Assembly: GCA_947490605.1 (NCBI GenBank)
Contig: CANLHE010000069.1
Coordinates: 1 to 5,119, forward strand
Reading direction: 5' to 3'
DNA length: 5,119 nt
Source: Actinomycetota bacterium
Lineage (GTDB): Bacteria > Actinomycetota > Actinomycetes > Nanopelagicales > Nanopelagicaceae
Every line of letters begins with the position of its first letter. The first letter of the stretch is position 1. Position numbers and translations under genes: made by a program. Under the pieces are notes generated by a model. It did no database searches. It worked only from the letters and a program-made list of their open reading frames with translations, and was not told the origin of the DNA. Of this stretch, positions 1 through 5,119 are shown in pieces.

Positions 1-17
1 GGCGTAATTGCAAACGG

Positions 18-626
18 TCAGTCGCGTTTTTCTCGCAAGTAATTTAATAACGCAGAGATTAGTGATGCACTTATAAAGAATATTGCTAGACCGTAAGAGA
101 TATCTTTTACCCAAGAAATAGAGCCAGAGTAAAAACCAGCTAAGGTAATTCCAACTCCCCATAAAAATGCACCCAATGCGTTTGCGGTTAAAAACTTGTA
201 GTAATTCATCTTTACAGTTCCAGCAATTGGTGGCACAAATGTTCTAACCCATGGGATGTAGCGAGCGATTACTACTGACCACCAGCCATATCTTTCATAA
301 AAGCGCTCAGATTTAAGTAACATTTTCTGCATCCGCTTTGAGTTTCGCCTCTGAAAGTAAGGCCGGCCAATCTTTCTGCCTAATACATAACCAACCTGAT
401 CGCCGATAAATGCAGCAAGAAAAACAGCAAAAATTAAAATAACAATATTTACGTCACTTCGAGCAGCTGCTACCAAGCCGGCAGAAAATAAAAGTGAATC
501 CCCTGGCAGAAAAAAACCAACTAGGAATGCGGTTTCAATAAAAATTATGCCAGCAACTGCAATATAAAAAATAAATGGCGCAATTGGTGATAATTGATCA
601 TCAAATGATGCGGCATAACTAATCAC
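18..626 (-). CDS. DedA-family (SNARE-associated/VTT domain) integral membrane protein
   Basis: A 202-residue polytopic inner-membrane protein of the DedA family. Members include polyprenyl-phosphate flippases that recycle undecaprenyl phosphate and proteins needed for membrane homeostasis; the substrate here cannot be read from sequence. Visible landmarks are E31 in the first hydrophobic segment, the PGDS motif with D43, GDxxGYxxGRxxG at 75-87, and R122-x5-R128 followed by PPIAG. The E31/D43 and R122/R128 spacings equal those of the essential residues of E. coli YqjA (E39/D51, R130/R136), so the active core looks intact. Hydrophobic segments lie near 18-40, 44-54, 60-82, 145-166 and 174-195. 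It is the last gene of the upp operon. Its GTG start overlaps the upstream TAG stop by one base, and a possible ribosome site AAAAGG (638-643) lies 11 bases upstream. Length is normal for the family (about 200). Family assignment is firm, exact function is not. Confidence 0.93.
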   Translation of the reverse strand: MISYAASFDDQLSPIAPFIFYIAVAGIIFIETAFLVGFFLPGDSLLFSAGLVAAARSDVNIVILIFAVFLAAFIGDQVGYVLGRKIGRPYFQRRNSKRMQKMLLKSERFYERYGWWSVVIARYIPWVRTFVPPIAGTVKMNYYKFLTANALGAFLWGVGITLAGFYSGSISWVKDISYGLAIFFISASLISALLNYLREKRD

Positions 627-628
627 TA
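624..628 (-). promoter_or_regulatory. TAGTG stop-start overlap, malic enzyme to DedA
   Basis: On the minus strand the TAG stop of the malic enzyme gene and the GTG start of the DedA gene share one G. Such an overlap usually means translational coupling by reinitiation. The ribosome-site candidate AAAAGG is rather far (11 bases), which fits dependence on upstream translation. Confidence 0.6.
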
Positions 629-2005
629 CTTAGGCGACCTTTTAACAGCGGCTGCTACCTTAGTAACTACATTTAAATCAAATACGCTTGGCACAATAAA
701 GTTTGCATTCAACTGCTCATCACTCACACAAGATGAAATCGCCTCTGCAGCAAGGACTAACATCTCATCAGTAATTTTTGAGATATTTGCATCTAGTAAG
801 CCTCTAAAAAAGCCTGGGAATACCAAAACATTATTAATTTGATTTGGCTGATCACTTCTACCAGTTGCAACTACCGCGGCATATTTTCTGGCAATAACTG
901 GATCAATCTCTGGATCTGGATTTGCAAGGGCAAAGACAATGGCATTTTTGGCCATTGATTTAATATCATTTTCATTTATTACATTTGGCGCACTCACGCC
1001 AATAAAAATGTCAGCATCCTTCATCGCTTCATGAATATCTCCTCTAAAGGATCCAGGAGAGCAGTGCTGAACAAACCAGGTGCGCATCGGATCAGAGGCG
1101 CCTTTATCTTCAAATACAAGGCCATCTTTATCAAAACCAATTATATTTTTAGCACCCTTTGCCACCAACAACCTTGCAACTGCTGTTCCGGCCGCACCCA
1201 CACCACTTAAAACAATCTTGGTTGATTTAAGATCTTTCTTAACCAGTTTTAACGCATTTGTTAAGGCAGCAAGAACGACAATTGCCGTGCCATGTTGGTC
1301 ATCATGAAAAACAGGAATATCTAATAGATCGCGAAGTCTTGCTTCAATTTCAAAACAACGTGGTGCTGAAATATCCTCTAGATTAATTCCGCCATAGACG
1401 GGTGCAATAATTTGAACTGTTCTAACAATTTCATCAACATCTTGGGTATCAAGACAGACTGGCCAAGCATCAACATCGGCAAAGCGCTTGAATAAGGCTG
1501 CTTTTCCTTCCATAACTGGGAGCGCAGCTCCTGGTCCAATATTGCCAAGACCTAATACGGCAGAGCCATCAGTTACAACTGCAACAGTATTTCGCTTAAT
1601 AGTTAATCTTCTTAAATCAGATGGATCTGCTGCGATTGCTTGTGATATTCGAGCAACCCCTGGTGTGTAAGCACGAGAGAGATCATCGCGGGTTTTAAGT
1701 GGGACTTTGGAAGAAACTTCAATCTTGCCACCTAAGTGAAGTAAGAATGTGCGGTCTGAAACTTTTCTAACATTTAAATTTGGATTCTTTGAGATTGCAG
1801 CGGTAATTGCTTCGGCGTGCTCGGCATCAATTGCATCACAGGTAACATCGATAACAACCCGATCTAATACAGATTCAACAACATCTAGTGCGGTAATTGA
1901 AGCACCGGCGGCAGATATTGCTTGCGTTATTTCCGAGACTGGTTGGGCTGAGGCAGGACCATCAACTCGAATTGTGATTCCATAACCAGGGCTTGTGCTG
2001 GCCAT
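626..2005 (-). CDS. ACT-domain NAD(P)-dependent malic enzyme (oxaloacetate-decarboxylating)
   Basis: Cytoplasmic enzyme converting malate to pyruvate and CO2 with reduction of NAD(P)+, linking the TCA cycle to pyruvate. The 459 residues divide into an N-terminal ACT regulatory domain (about 8-85), a malic N-terminal catalytic domain (about 95-250) and a Rossmann NAD-binding domain (about 255-455). Catalytic and metal-site signatures are complete: AYTPGVA with Y113, MEGKAALF with K168, LEDI with E210/D211, FHDDQHGT with D235/D236, ANPDPEI at 361-367 and NQINNVLVFPG near 388-398. The dinucleotide loop is GVGAAG (268-273). D292 after the second strand hints at NAD preference, but this is weak evidence. 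The single-module form with a leading ACT domain is typical of actinobacteria and differs from large MaeB enzymes carrying a phosphotransacetylase tail. The ATG follows the upp TAA with no spacer and has no clear Shine-Dalgarno sequence, so reinitiation from upp is likely. The ACT ligand is unknown. Confidence 0.95.
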   Translation of the reverse strand: MASTSPGYGITIRVDGPASAQPVSEITQAISAAGASITALDVVESVLDRVVIDVTCDAIDAEHAEAITAAISKNPNLNVRKVSDRTFLLHLGGKIEVSSKVPLKTRDDLSRAYTPGVARISQAIAADPSDLRRLTIKRNTVAVVTDGSAVLGLGNIGPGAALPVMEGKAALFKRFADVDAWPVCLDTQDVDEIVRTVQIIAPVYGGINLEDISAPRCFEIEARLRDLLDIPVFHDDQHGTAIVVLAALTNALKLVKKDLKSTKIVLSGVGAAGTAVARLLVAKGAKNIIGFDKDGLVFEDKGASDPMRTWFVQHCSPGSFRGDIHEAMKDADIFIGVSAPNVINENDIKSMAKNAIVFALANPDPEIDPVIARKYAAVVATGRSDQPNQINNVLVFPGFFRGLLDANISKITDEMLVLAAEAISSCVSDEQLNANFIVPSVFDLNVVTKVAAAVKRSPK

Positions 2006-2644
2006 TTAAACAACACCGTAAAGTCGATCTCCAGCATCACCTAAACCTGGAACGATGTAACCCTTTTCATTGAGTCTTTCATCTAGCGCGCCAGTTACTA
2101 ATTTTAATTGTAATTTAGAAGATGCAAATGCTTTCTCTAATACTGCAATACCTTCTGGAGCTGCCAAGATACAAATCGCTGTTATATCTGTTGCACCCTT
2201 TGCTGCTAAAAATTCAATTGCAGCAACTAATGTGCCACCGGTGGCAAGCATTGGATCAAGGATGTAACACTGACGATCAGTTAAATCCTCTGGCAATCTA
2301 TTTGCATATGTAGTTGCCTTTAAAGTTTTTTCATCCCGAACCATGCCAAGAAAACCAATCTCAGCAGTTGGAATCAATCTAGACATTCCCTCTAACATGC
2401 CAAGGCCTGCTCTTAAAATTGGCACCACCACTGGTTTTGGTTTAGTCAGGTGTGCGCCTTGGGCCATTGCAACTGGTGTCTTCACAGTTACCGCTTCAGT
2501 TTTAACCTCACGCATTGCTTCATAGGCAAGCAAGGTAACGATCTCTTCAGTTAAGCGCCGAAAGGTTGGTGAATCAGTTTTTTCATCCCGTAGCACCGTT
2601 AGCTTGTGAGTTATCAGCGGGTGGTCTGCAATATGAATTTTCAC
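2006..2644 (-). CDS. upp: Uracil phosphoribosyltransferase
   Basis: Cytoplasmic pyrimidine-salvage enzyme that joins uracil and PRPP to give UMP and pyrophosphate. The 212 residues match the usual length (about 208-212). Diagnostic motifs are [11 protein letters not shown] at 73-83, the PRPP loop [11 protein letters not shown] at 128-138, AAPEG at 161-165, and the uracil-binding end [16 protein letters not shown] at 195-210. All are intact. The GTG start is well fixed: an in-frame TAG lies four codons upstream, no other start occurs between, and a modest TAGAG ribosome site (about 2652-2656) is spaced 7 bases from it. An ATG one base out of phase just upstream runs straight into TGA, so it is not the start. 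This is the first gene of the minus-strand operon, divergent from the tadA pair, and directly abuts the malic enzyme gene. No PyrR-type attenuator or U-rich hairpin is visible in the short leader. Confidence 0.98.
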   Translation of the reverse strand: MKIHIADHPLITHKLTVLRDEKTDSPTFRRLTEEIVTLLAYEAMREVKTEAVTVKTPVAMAQGAHLTKPKPVVVPILRAGLGMLEGMSRLIPTAEIGFLGMVRDEKTLKATTYANRLPEDLTDRQCYILDPMLATGGTLVAAIEFLAAKGATDITAICILAAPEGIAVLEKAFASSKLQLKLVTGALDERLNEKGYIVPGLGDAGDRLYGVV

Positions 2645-2749
2645 ATAATTACTCTACAAGCCCAGCGCCCTACTACCAATTAATGCAGATTAAAGGGAGA
2701 ATAATCAGGTAGCACTTGAGCATAACTTCGGCGAAAGGGTGTGATCTAA
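2645..2749. promoter_or_regulatory. Divergent promoter region between upp and the tadA pair
   Basis: This 105-base gap is the only true intergenic space in the window and must carry the start signals for both divergent units unless transcription enters from elsewhere. A plausible plus-strand -10 box is AATAAT (2700-2705, 5 of 6 to TATAAT), which would leave a leader of about 38 bases. A minus-strand -10 candidate for upp is TTTAAT (2689-2694 on the plus coordinate, 5 of 6). Neither has a convincing -35 box at 16-18 bases. The inverted repeat TTAAT-GCAG-ATTAA (2680-2693) overlaps the minus candidate. Existence of promoters here is inferred from gene layout; the exact boxes are weak guesses. 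Confidence 0.5.
2734..2739 (+). promoter_or_regulatory. Ribosome binding site of the TadA-associated gene
   Basis: AAAGGG lies 10 bases before the ATG at 2750. It is the purine-rich site best resembling a Shine-Dalgarno sequence among the starts in this window, and it supports ATG 2750 as the start. Confidence 0.55.
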
Positions 2750-3208
2750 ATGTCAGTAGATTTTGGTTGCATCGCCTGGCATGAAGAAGGCCGGTGGAGC
2801 GTTAACTCGCTGACTTCAACGCGGGATATCGGCTCAATAATTGATTCAATAAAAGCGCAACAAACAAATGGTGGCGCAATTGCACTAATTGCAATTGAAG
2901 ATGAGTTTGTAATTATTGCCAGAGCCCTAGGTGATCAAATGCAGATGATGATCTCAGATGTTACCTACGCACTTGATTATGAAGTAGCGGCAGAGTTAAT
3001 TGAGGTTTTAGATCTTGAGTTTCCTGAAGAAGAGGATGAATCACAACCAGGGGGTGATTTAGATTTACTAAATGATTTAGGTGTAAGTGAGATGGAGTTA
3101 TTAAGTATTCTTGATGACACCGAGTTATATCCAGATGAACAGCTTGAAGCAATTGCAAATAGATTAGGTTTTGGTGAACAATTTAATCAGGTGATTGAAA
3201 GTAATTAG
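2750..3208 (+). CDS. tRNA adenosine deaminase-associated protein
   Basis: A 152-residue soluble, strongly acidic protein: over 30 Asp/Glu against about five Lys/Arg. It matches the actinobacterial family named for its position beside tadA (TIGR03941-type). Recognisable features are the N-terminal strand with a GRW signature (residues 14-16), a central VIIARALGDQ-like strand region, an acidic linker with a run of Glu/Asp near 93-97, then GGDLDLLNDLG and a C-terminal helical part with LLSILDD and LEAIANRLGF. No catalytic motif, signal peptide or membrane segment is seen. Its biochemical role is not known to me; a partner or regulatory role for TadA is inferred only from linkage. The stop TAG shares its G with the GTG of tadA, so the two are probably translationally coupled. 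The start is supported by AAAGGG 10 bases upstream. Confidence 0.85.
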   Translation: MSVDFGCIAWHEEGRWSVNSLTSTRDIGSIIDSIKAQQTNGGAIALIAIEDEFVIIARALGDQMQMMISDVTYALDYEVAAELIEVLDLEFPEEEDESQPGGDLDLLNDLGVSEMELLSILDDTELYPDEQLEAIANRLGFGEQFNQVIESN

Positions 3209-3210
3209 TG
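3206..3210 (+). promoter_or_regulatory. TAGTG stop-start overlap, TadA-associated gene to tadA
   Basis: The TAG stop of the acidic associated protein shares its G with the tadA GTG start. Coupled translation of the two genes at a set ratio is the likely consequence, and this supports a functional link between the proteins. Confidence 0.6.
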
Positions 3211-3657
3211 GATTACAATTTAATAATGCAGGCGGCCTTATCGCTTGCAAAGGTTGCGGCTGACAAAGGCGATGTGCCAGTTGGTGCGATCGTAGTTAAT
3301 GAGGCTGGTGAAATATTAGGAACTGGCCAAAACTTACGAGAGCAAAATAATGATCCAACTGCTCATGCAGAAATTGTCGCCCTAAGAAATGCCTCAGAAA
3401 AATTTGGCAGCTGGCGACTTGATGATTTAACAATCGTTGTCACGCTAGAGCCATGTGCGATGTGTGCTGGTGCGATACTGCAATCTAGAATTAAAAGATT
3501 AGTTTTTGCAGCTTGGGATGAGAAGGCTGGCGCAGTTGGTTCGGTAATGGATGTAATTCGAGACCCTAGGGCATTAACTAAAGTTGAGGTAATTACTGGA
3601 ATTATGGAAAAAGAGTGCAGTGATGTTTTAAAGGATTTTTTTAATACTAAGCGCTAA
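3208..3657 (+). CDS. tadA: tRNA-specific adenosine deaminase (A34 to inosine)
   Basis: Zinc-dependent deaminase that converts wobble adenosine 34 of tRNA-Arg(ACG) to inosine, allowing one tRNA to read CGU, CGC and CGA. The 149 residues cover the complete cytidine deaminase-like fold. The zinc and catalytic motifs are HAE (H53, E55) and PCAMC (C83, C86), preceded by GDVPVGAIVV at 21-30 and followed by AWDEKAGAVGS at 102-112, all typical of TadA rather than of free cytidine or guanine deaminases. The GTG start at 3208 overlaps the preceding stop (TAGTG); a weak GAAAG site (3197-3201) is 6 bases upstream. An in-frame ATG at 3226 would remove six residues without touching the fold, so it is a possible alternative, but the GTG form agrees with the N-terminal length of known TadA proteins. 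The stop overlaps the convergent permease stop by 4 bases. Confidence 0.96.
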   Translation: MDYNLIMQAALSLAKVAADKGDVPVGAIVVNEAGEILGTGQNLREQNNDPTAHAEIVALRNASEKFGSWRLDDLTIVVTLEPCAMCAGAILQSRIKRLVFAAWDEKAGAVGSVMDVIRDPRALTKVEVITGIMEKECSDVLKDFFNTKR

Positions 3658-5119
3658 ATAACAATTTCATACGATGGATTTAAAATAATTAACTGACCAT
3701 TATTTTCACCCACCATACCTTCAGCGCGTAATTGGGCGCCAACTTCAAGACCGGTAATTTCACGACGACCTAAGAATTGCAATGTAACTCCGCCAGTATC
3801 ATCCCAGACTTCAACCTCAACTGATGGAGATGCATTAGAAGGCGCTGATTTAATTGAGTTAACGCGGCCCTGAACCTGAGCACGTTTGCGCCAGGTGATA
3901 TTTCCAATTGGCAAGATATTTTCAGCGTAATGACTTACTGGTGAAGCCTTTTGATTTAAATCAATTTTTGGCACTTCAGTAAATGCGCTCTGGGTGCGAG
4001 CTGGTGTTTCTGTCTTTACCTCACTCTTTTTATGTTCTGGATGAACTAGTACAGCTTGGCCGGAGAGAATTTTTTCAACATCAAAAGGAACGATTGTTGC
4101 TACAACTCGTTCAAGTTGTGAAATTGGACTAGCAATACTTTCAGCGGTTTGATCATGAAGTAGCCAGCCTAAGAATTTAGAGTATGAACGTCGTGGTAAT
4201 AAAAGCGTTAACTCAACATCAGGGGATGCAGTGGCTCTAACTGCGTAATCAACTGCAGCGTTTGCAAGCCGGCGATCTGGACAATCAATTAACTCAAGTG
4301 GCACATCAGAGCAGGCTTCATTTTTGGCCCACTCTCTACTAATGGCTTCCGCCCTGCGATCATCAATTACAAAGTGAACCGCAGATAGATTTCTTGGATT
4401 TAATGATCTTGCGTATCTAATTGCGCCAATTGTAGCTAGATCAAAGTTATCAATTAATACTGTTACATCATGTCTAGTAATTGAGGTAGCGCGGGAATTT
4501 TGCACCGTAATATTTAACGCACCTTGTTCTTGCGTGTATTGACGACGAAGTCTTAAAAATATCATTACCAAAATCGGAGTAATAACTATTACTATCCAAG
4601 CACCTTCTGTAAATTTAACAACTGCAAAGATAATTACAACAACTAGTGAGATAAATCCAGATAAACCATTAATAACAAACTTATAGCGCCAGCCCTTATC
4701 TCTATGAGTAGTGGCATGTTTTGCCATACCAAAGCCGGTTAAAGTAAATGCTGTAAATACGCCGAGTGCGTAAAATGCAACTAAGGCTTCAACTGATGCG
4801 CCGGTACCAACTACTAAAACCATCGCCACAACAGTTAACAACATAATGCCGTTTGAGAAATTAAGTCTATGTCCGCGCTTAGTAAGCCAACTTGGTAGGT
4901 AGCCATCATTAGCAACGAAGTTAACCAAGATTGGAAAGGCGCTATAAGTAGTGTTTGCACCAGCAAATAAGATCAACATCGTCGCTGCCTGTACGAGAAT
5001 AAAGAAGGCGCTGCCAAATGCGCTATCGCCTAAAATAGTTTTAGCAATTTGAGAAATAACAGTTGGTGTACCAGATTCATATGGCACGGCATGTATTTTG
5101 TGAGCAAAGTATGAAACAC
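3654..5119 (-). CDS. APC-superfamily permease with UspA-like and C-terminal OB-fold domains, N-terminus cut by window edge
   Basis: The C-terminal 488 or so residues of a membrane transporter of the amino acid-polyamine-organocation superfamily; the substrate cannot be assigned. The frame stays open to the right edge, and the residues before the GTG at 5087 (SYFAHKIHAVPYESGTPTV) match the conserved family region, so that GTG is internal and the real start lies outside. Numbering from this Val/GTG codon: hydrophobic segments lie near 26-46, 78-98, 100-122, 136-158 and 161-181, with the family signature SGTPTVISQIA and a conserved GHRLNFSNG loop at 72-80. A soluble UspA-like domain spans about 205-337 and ends in LLPRRSYSKFLGWLLHDQTA. 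A polar, probably disordered linker follows (about 345-395), then an OB-fold (about 397-477). Standard homologues end after the UspA-like part, so the OB-fold is an added module. The gene ends in TAG, convergent with tadA and overlapping it by 4 bases. Class is certain; ion or amino acid specificity is open. Confidence 0.9.
   Translation of the reverse strand, partial: VSYFAHKIHAVPYESGTPTVISQIAKTILGDSAFGSAFFILVQAATMLILFAGANTTYSAFPILVNFVANDGYLPSWLTKRGHRLNFSNGIMLLTVVAMVLVVGTGASVEALVAFYALGVFTAFTLTGFGMAKHATTHRDKGWRYKFVINGLSGFISLVVVIIFAVVKFTEGAWIVIVITPILVMIFLRLRRQYTQEQGALNITVQNSRATSITRHDVTVLIDNFDLATIGAIRYARSLNPRNLSAVHFVIDDRRAEAISREWAKNEACSDVPLELIDCPDRRLANAAVDYAVRATASPDVELTLLLPRRSYSKFLGWLLHDQTAESIASPISQLERVVATIVPFDVEKILSGQAVLVHPEHKKSEVKTETPARTQSAFTEVPKIDLNQKASPVSHYAENILPIGNITWRKRAQVQGRVNSIKSAPSNASPSVEVEVWDDTGGVTLQFLGRREITGLEVGAQLRAEGMVGENNGQLIILNPSYEIVI
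3657..3899 (-). other. OB-fold domain fused to the permease C-terminus
   Basis: Residues about 397-477 of the permease frame form a five-strand OB-fold of the tRNA-anti type. The pattern is a first strand with KRAQVQGRV, then VEVEVWDDTGGVTLQFLGRR, an EVGAQLRAEGMVG strand, and the closing LIILNPSYEI. From memory, the WDDTG, FLGRR-I-G-E-G and NPxYE pattern closely matches a small stand-alone actinobacterial OB-fold protein often encoded near trkA, DUF3159 and APC-permease genes. In that setting this looks like a gene fusion. Whether it binds nucleic acid is unknown; OB-folds also bind oligosaccharides and proteins. Confidence 0.8.
4079..4475 (-). other. Cytoplasmic UspA-like domain of the permease
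   Basis: Residues about 205-337 (from the codon at 5087) show an alternating strand-helix pattern beginning HDVTVLIDNFDLATIGAIRYA, with a conserved VHFVIDD strand and a final VELTLLLPRR strand. This is the soluble tail found in this APC subfamily. The nucleotide-binding glycine motif of ATP-binding UspA proteins (G-x2-G-x9-G-S/T) is absent; the corresponding place reads PRRSYSKFLGWLLHD. It is therefore more likely a regulatory or protein-interaction domain than an ATP switch. Confidence 0.6.

Noticed and set aside
1..17. Terminator after the DedA gene
   Set aside because: Only 17 bases remain in the window after the stop and they contain no hairpin or T-run.
1080..1307. Plus-strand open frame inside the malic enzyme gene
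   Set aside because: It is antisense to the Rossmann domain of a clearly intact enzyme and has no recognisable domain or start signal. The plus-strand frames at 1488-1670 and 1749-1985 are rejected for the same reason.
2325..2590. Direct repeat GTTTTTTCATCCCG at 2325-2338 and 2577-2590
   Set aside because: Both copies encode RDEKT within upp, at residues 103-107 and 19-23, where the family often has similar Arg-acidic residues. Coding constraint and chance explain it.
2961..3158. Minus-strand 65-residue open frame
   Set aside because: It is antisense to the acidic TadA-associated protein; its His/Leu/Gln-rich composition is what reversed Asp/Glu codons produce.
3226..3228. ATG as the tadA start
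   Set aside because: Possible, but the GTG at 3208 gives the usual N-terminal length and the TAGTG coupling seen elsewhere in the window; kept as an alternative only.
3636..3642. Run of seven T near the tadA end as a terminator
   Set aside because: It encodes Phe-Phe within tadA and no stable GC-rich hairpin precedes it. The nearby palindrome AGCGCT (3650-3655) is too short to form a loop and follows the T-run.
5085..5087. GTG as the start of the permease
   Set aside because: It lies inside a conserved family segment, with open in-frame coding sequence to the window edge and membrane segments missing from the N-terminus.
1..5119. Search for tRNA, rRNA, CRISPR, insertion sequence, prophage or defence genes
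   Set aside because: Nearly all bases are explained by housekeeping genes; no repeats, terminal inverted repeats, transposase motifs or cloverleaf-like segments were recognised. A tRNA gene next to tadA, which I recall in some actinobacteria, is absent here because tadA abuts the permease gene.

Overview
The window reads as a compact, moderately AT-rich chromosomal segment (G+C about 40% by eye, not computed) of an actinobacterium. Two things point there. The protein set is actinobacterial: a TadA-associated acidic protein next to tadA, an ACT-domain malic enzyme, and an APC permease with a UspA-like tail and an OB-fold related to the actinobacterial TrkA-locus protein. The gene spacing is extremely tight, with 1-base overlaps, zero-base junctions and several GTG starts. 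Low G+C plus this compaction suggests a streamlined freshwater lineage such as Candidatus Nanopelagicales (acI). That placement is inference, not proof.

Layout. Positions 18-2644 hold a three-gene minus-strand operon, in transcription order upp (uracil phosphoribosyltransferase), an ACT-domain malic enzyme, and a DedA-family membrane protein. The first junction has no spacer (TAA directly followed by ATG) and the second overlaps by one base (TAGTG). Positions 2645-2749 are the only real intergenic gap, a 105-base divergent promoter region. From 2750 to 3657 two plus-strand genes follow: the TadA-associated protein and tadA (tRNA A34 deaminase), again joined by TAGTG. From 3654 to the right edge a minus-strand APC-superfamily permease runs convergently, its stop overlapping the tadA stop by 4 bases. 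It is cut at its N-terminus by the window end.

Functions. Most genes are housekeeping: pyrimidine salvage (upp), malate/pyruvate interconversion, polyprenyl-phosphate lipid handling or membrane homeostasis (DedA), and wobble inosine formation (tadA). The most unusual feature is the C-terminus of the permease. After the membrane domain and a cytoplasmic UspA-like domain, the same open frame continues through a polar linker into an OB-fold domain that in many actinobacteria is, as I recall, a separate small protein encoded near the TrkA/permease genes. No tRNA, rRNA, CRISPR array, insertion sequence or clear intrinsic terminator was seen.
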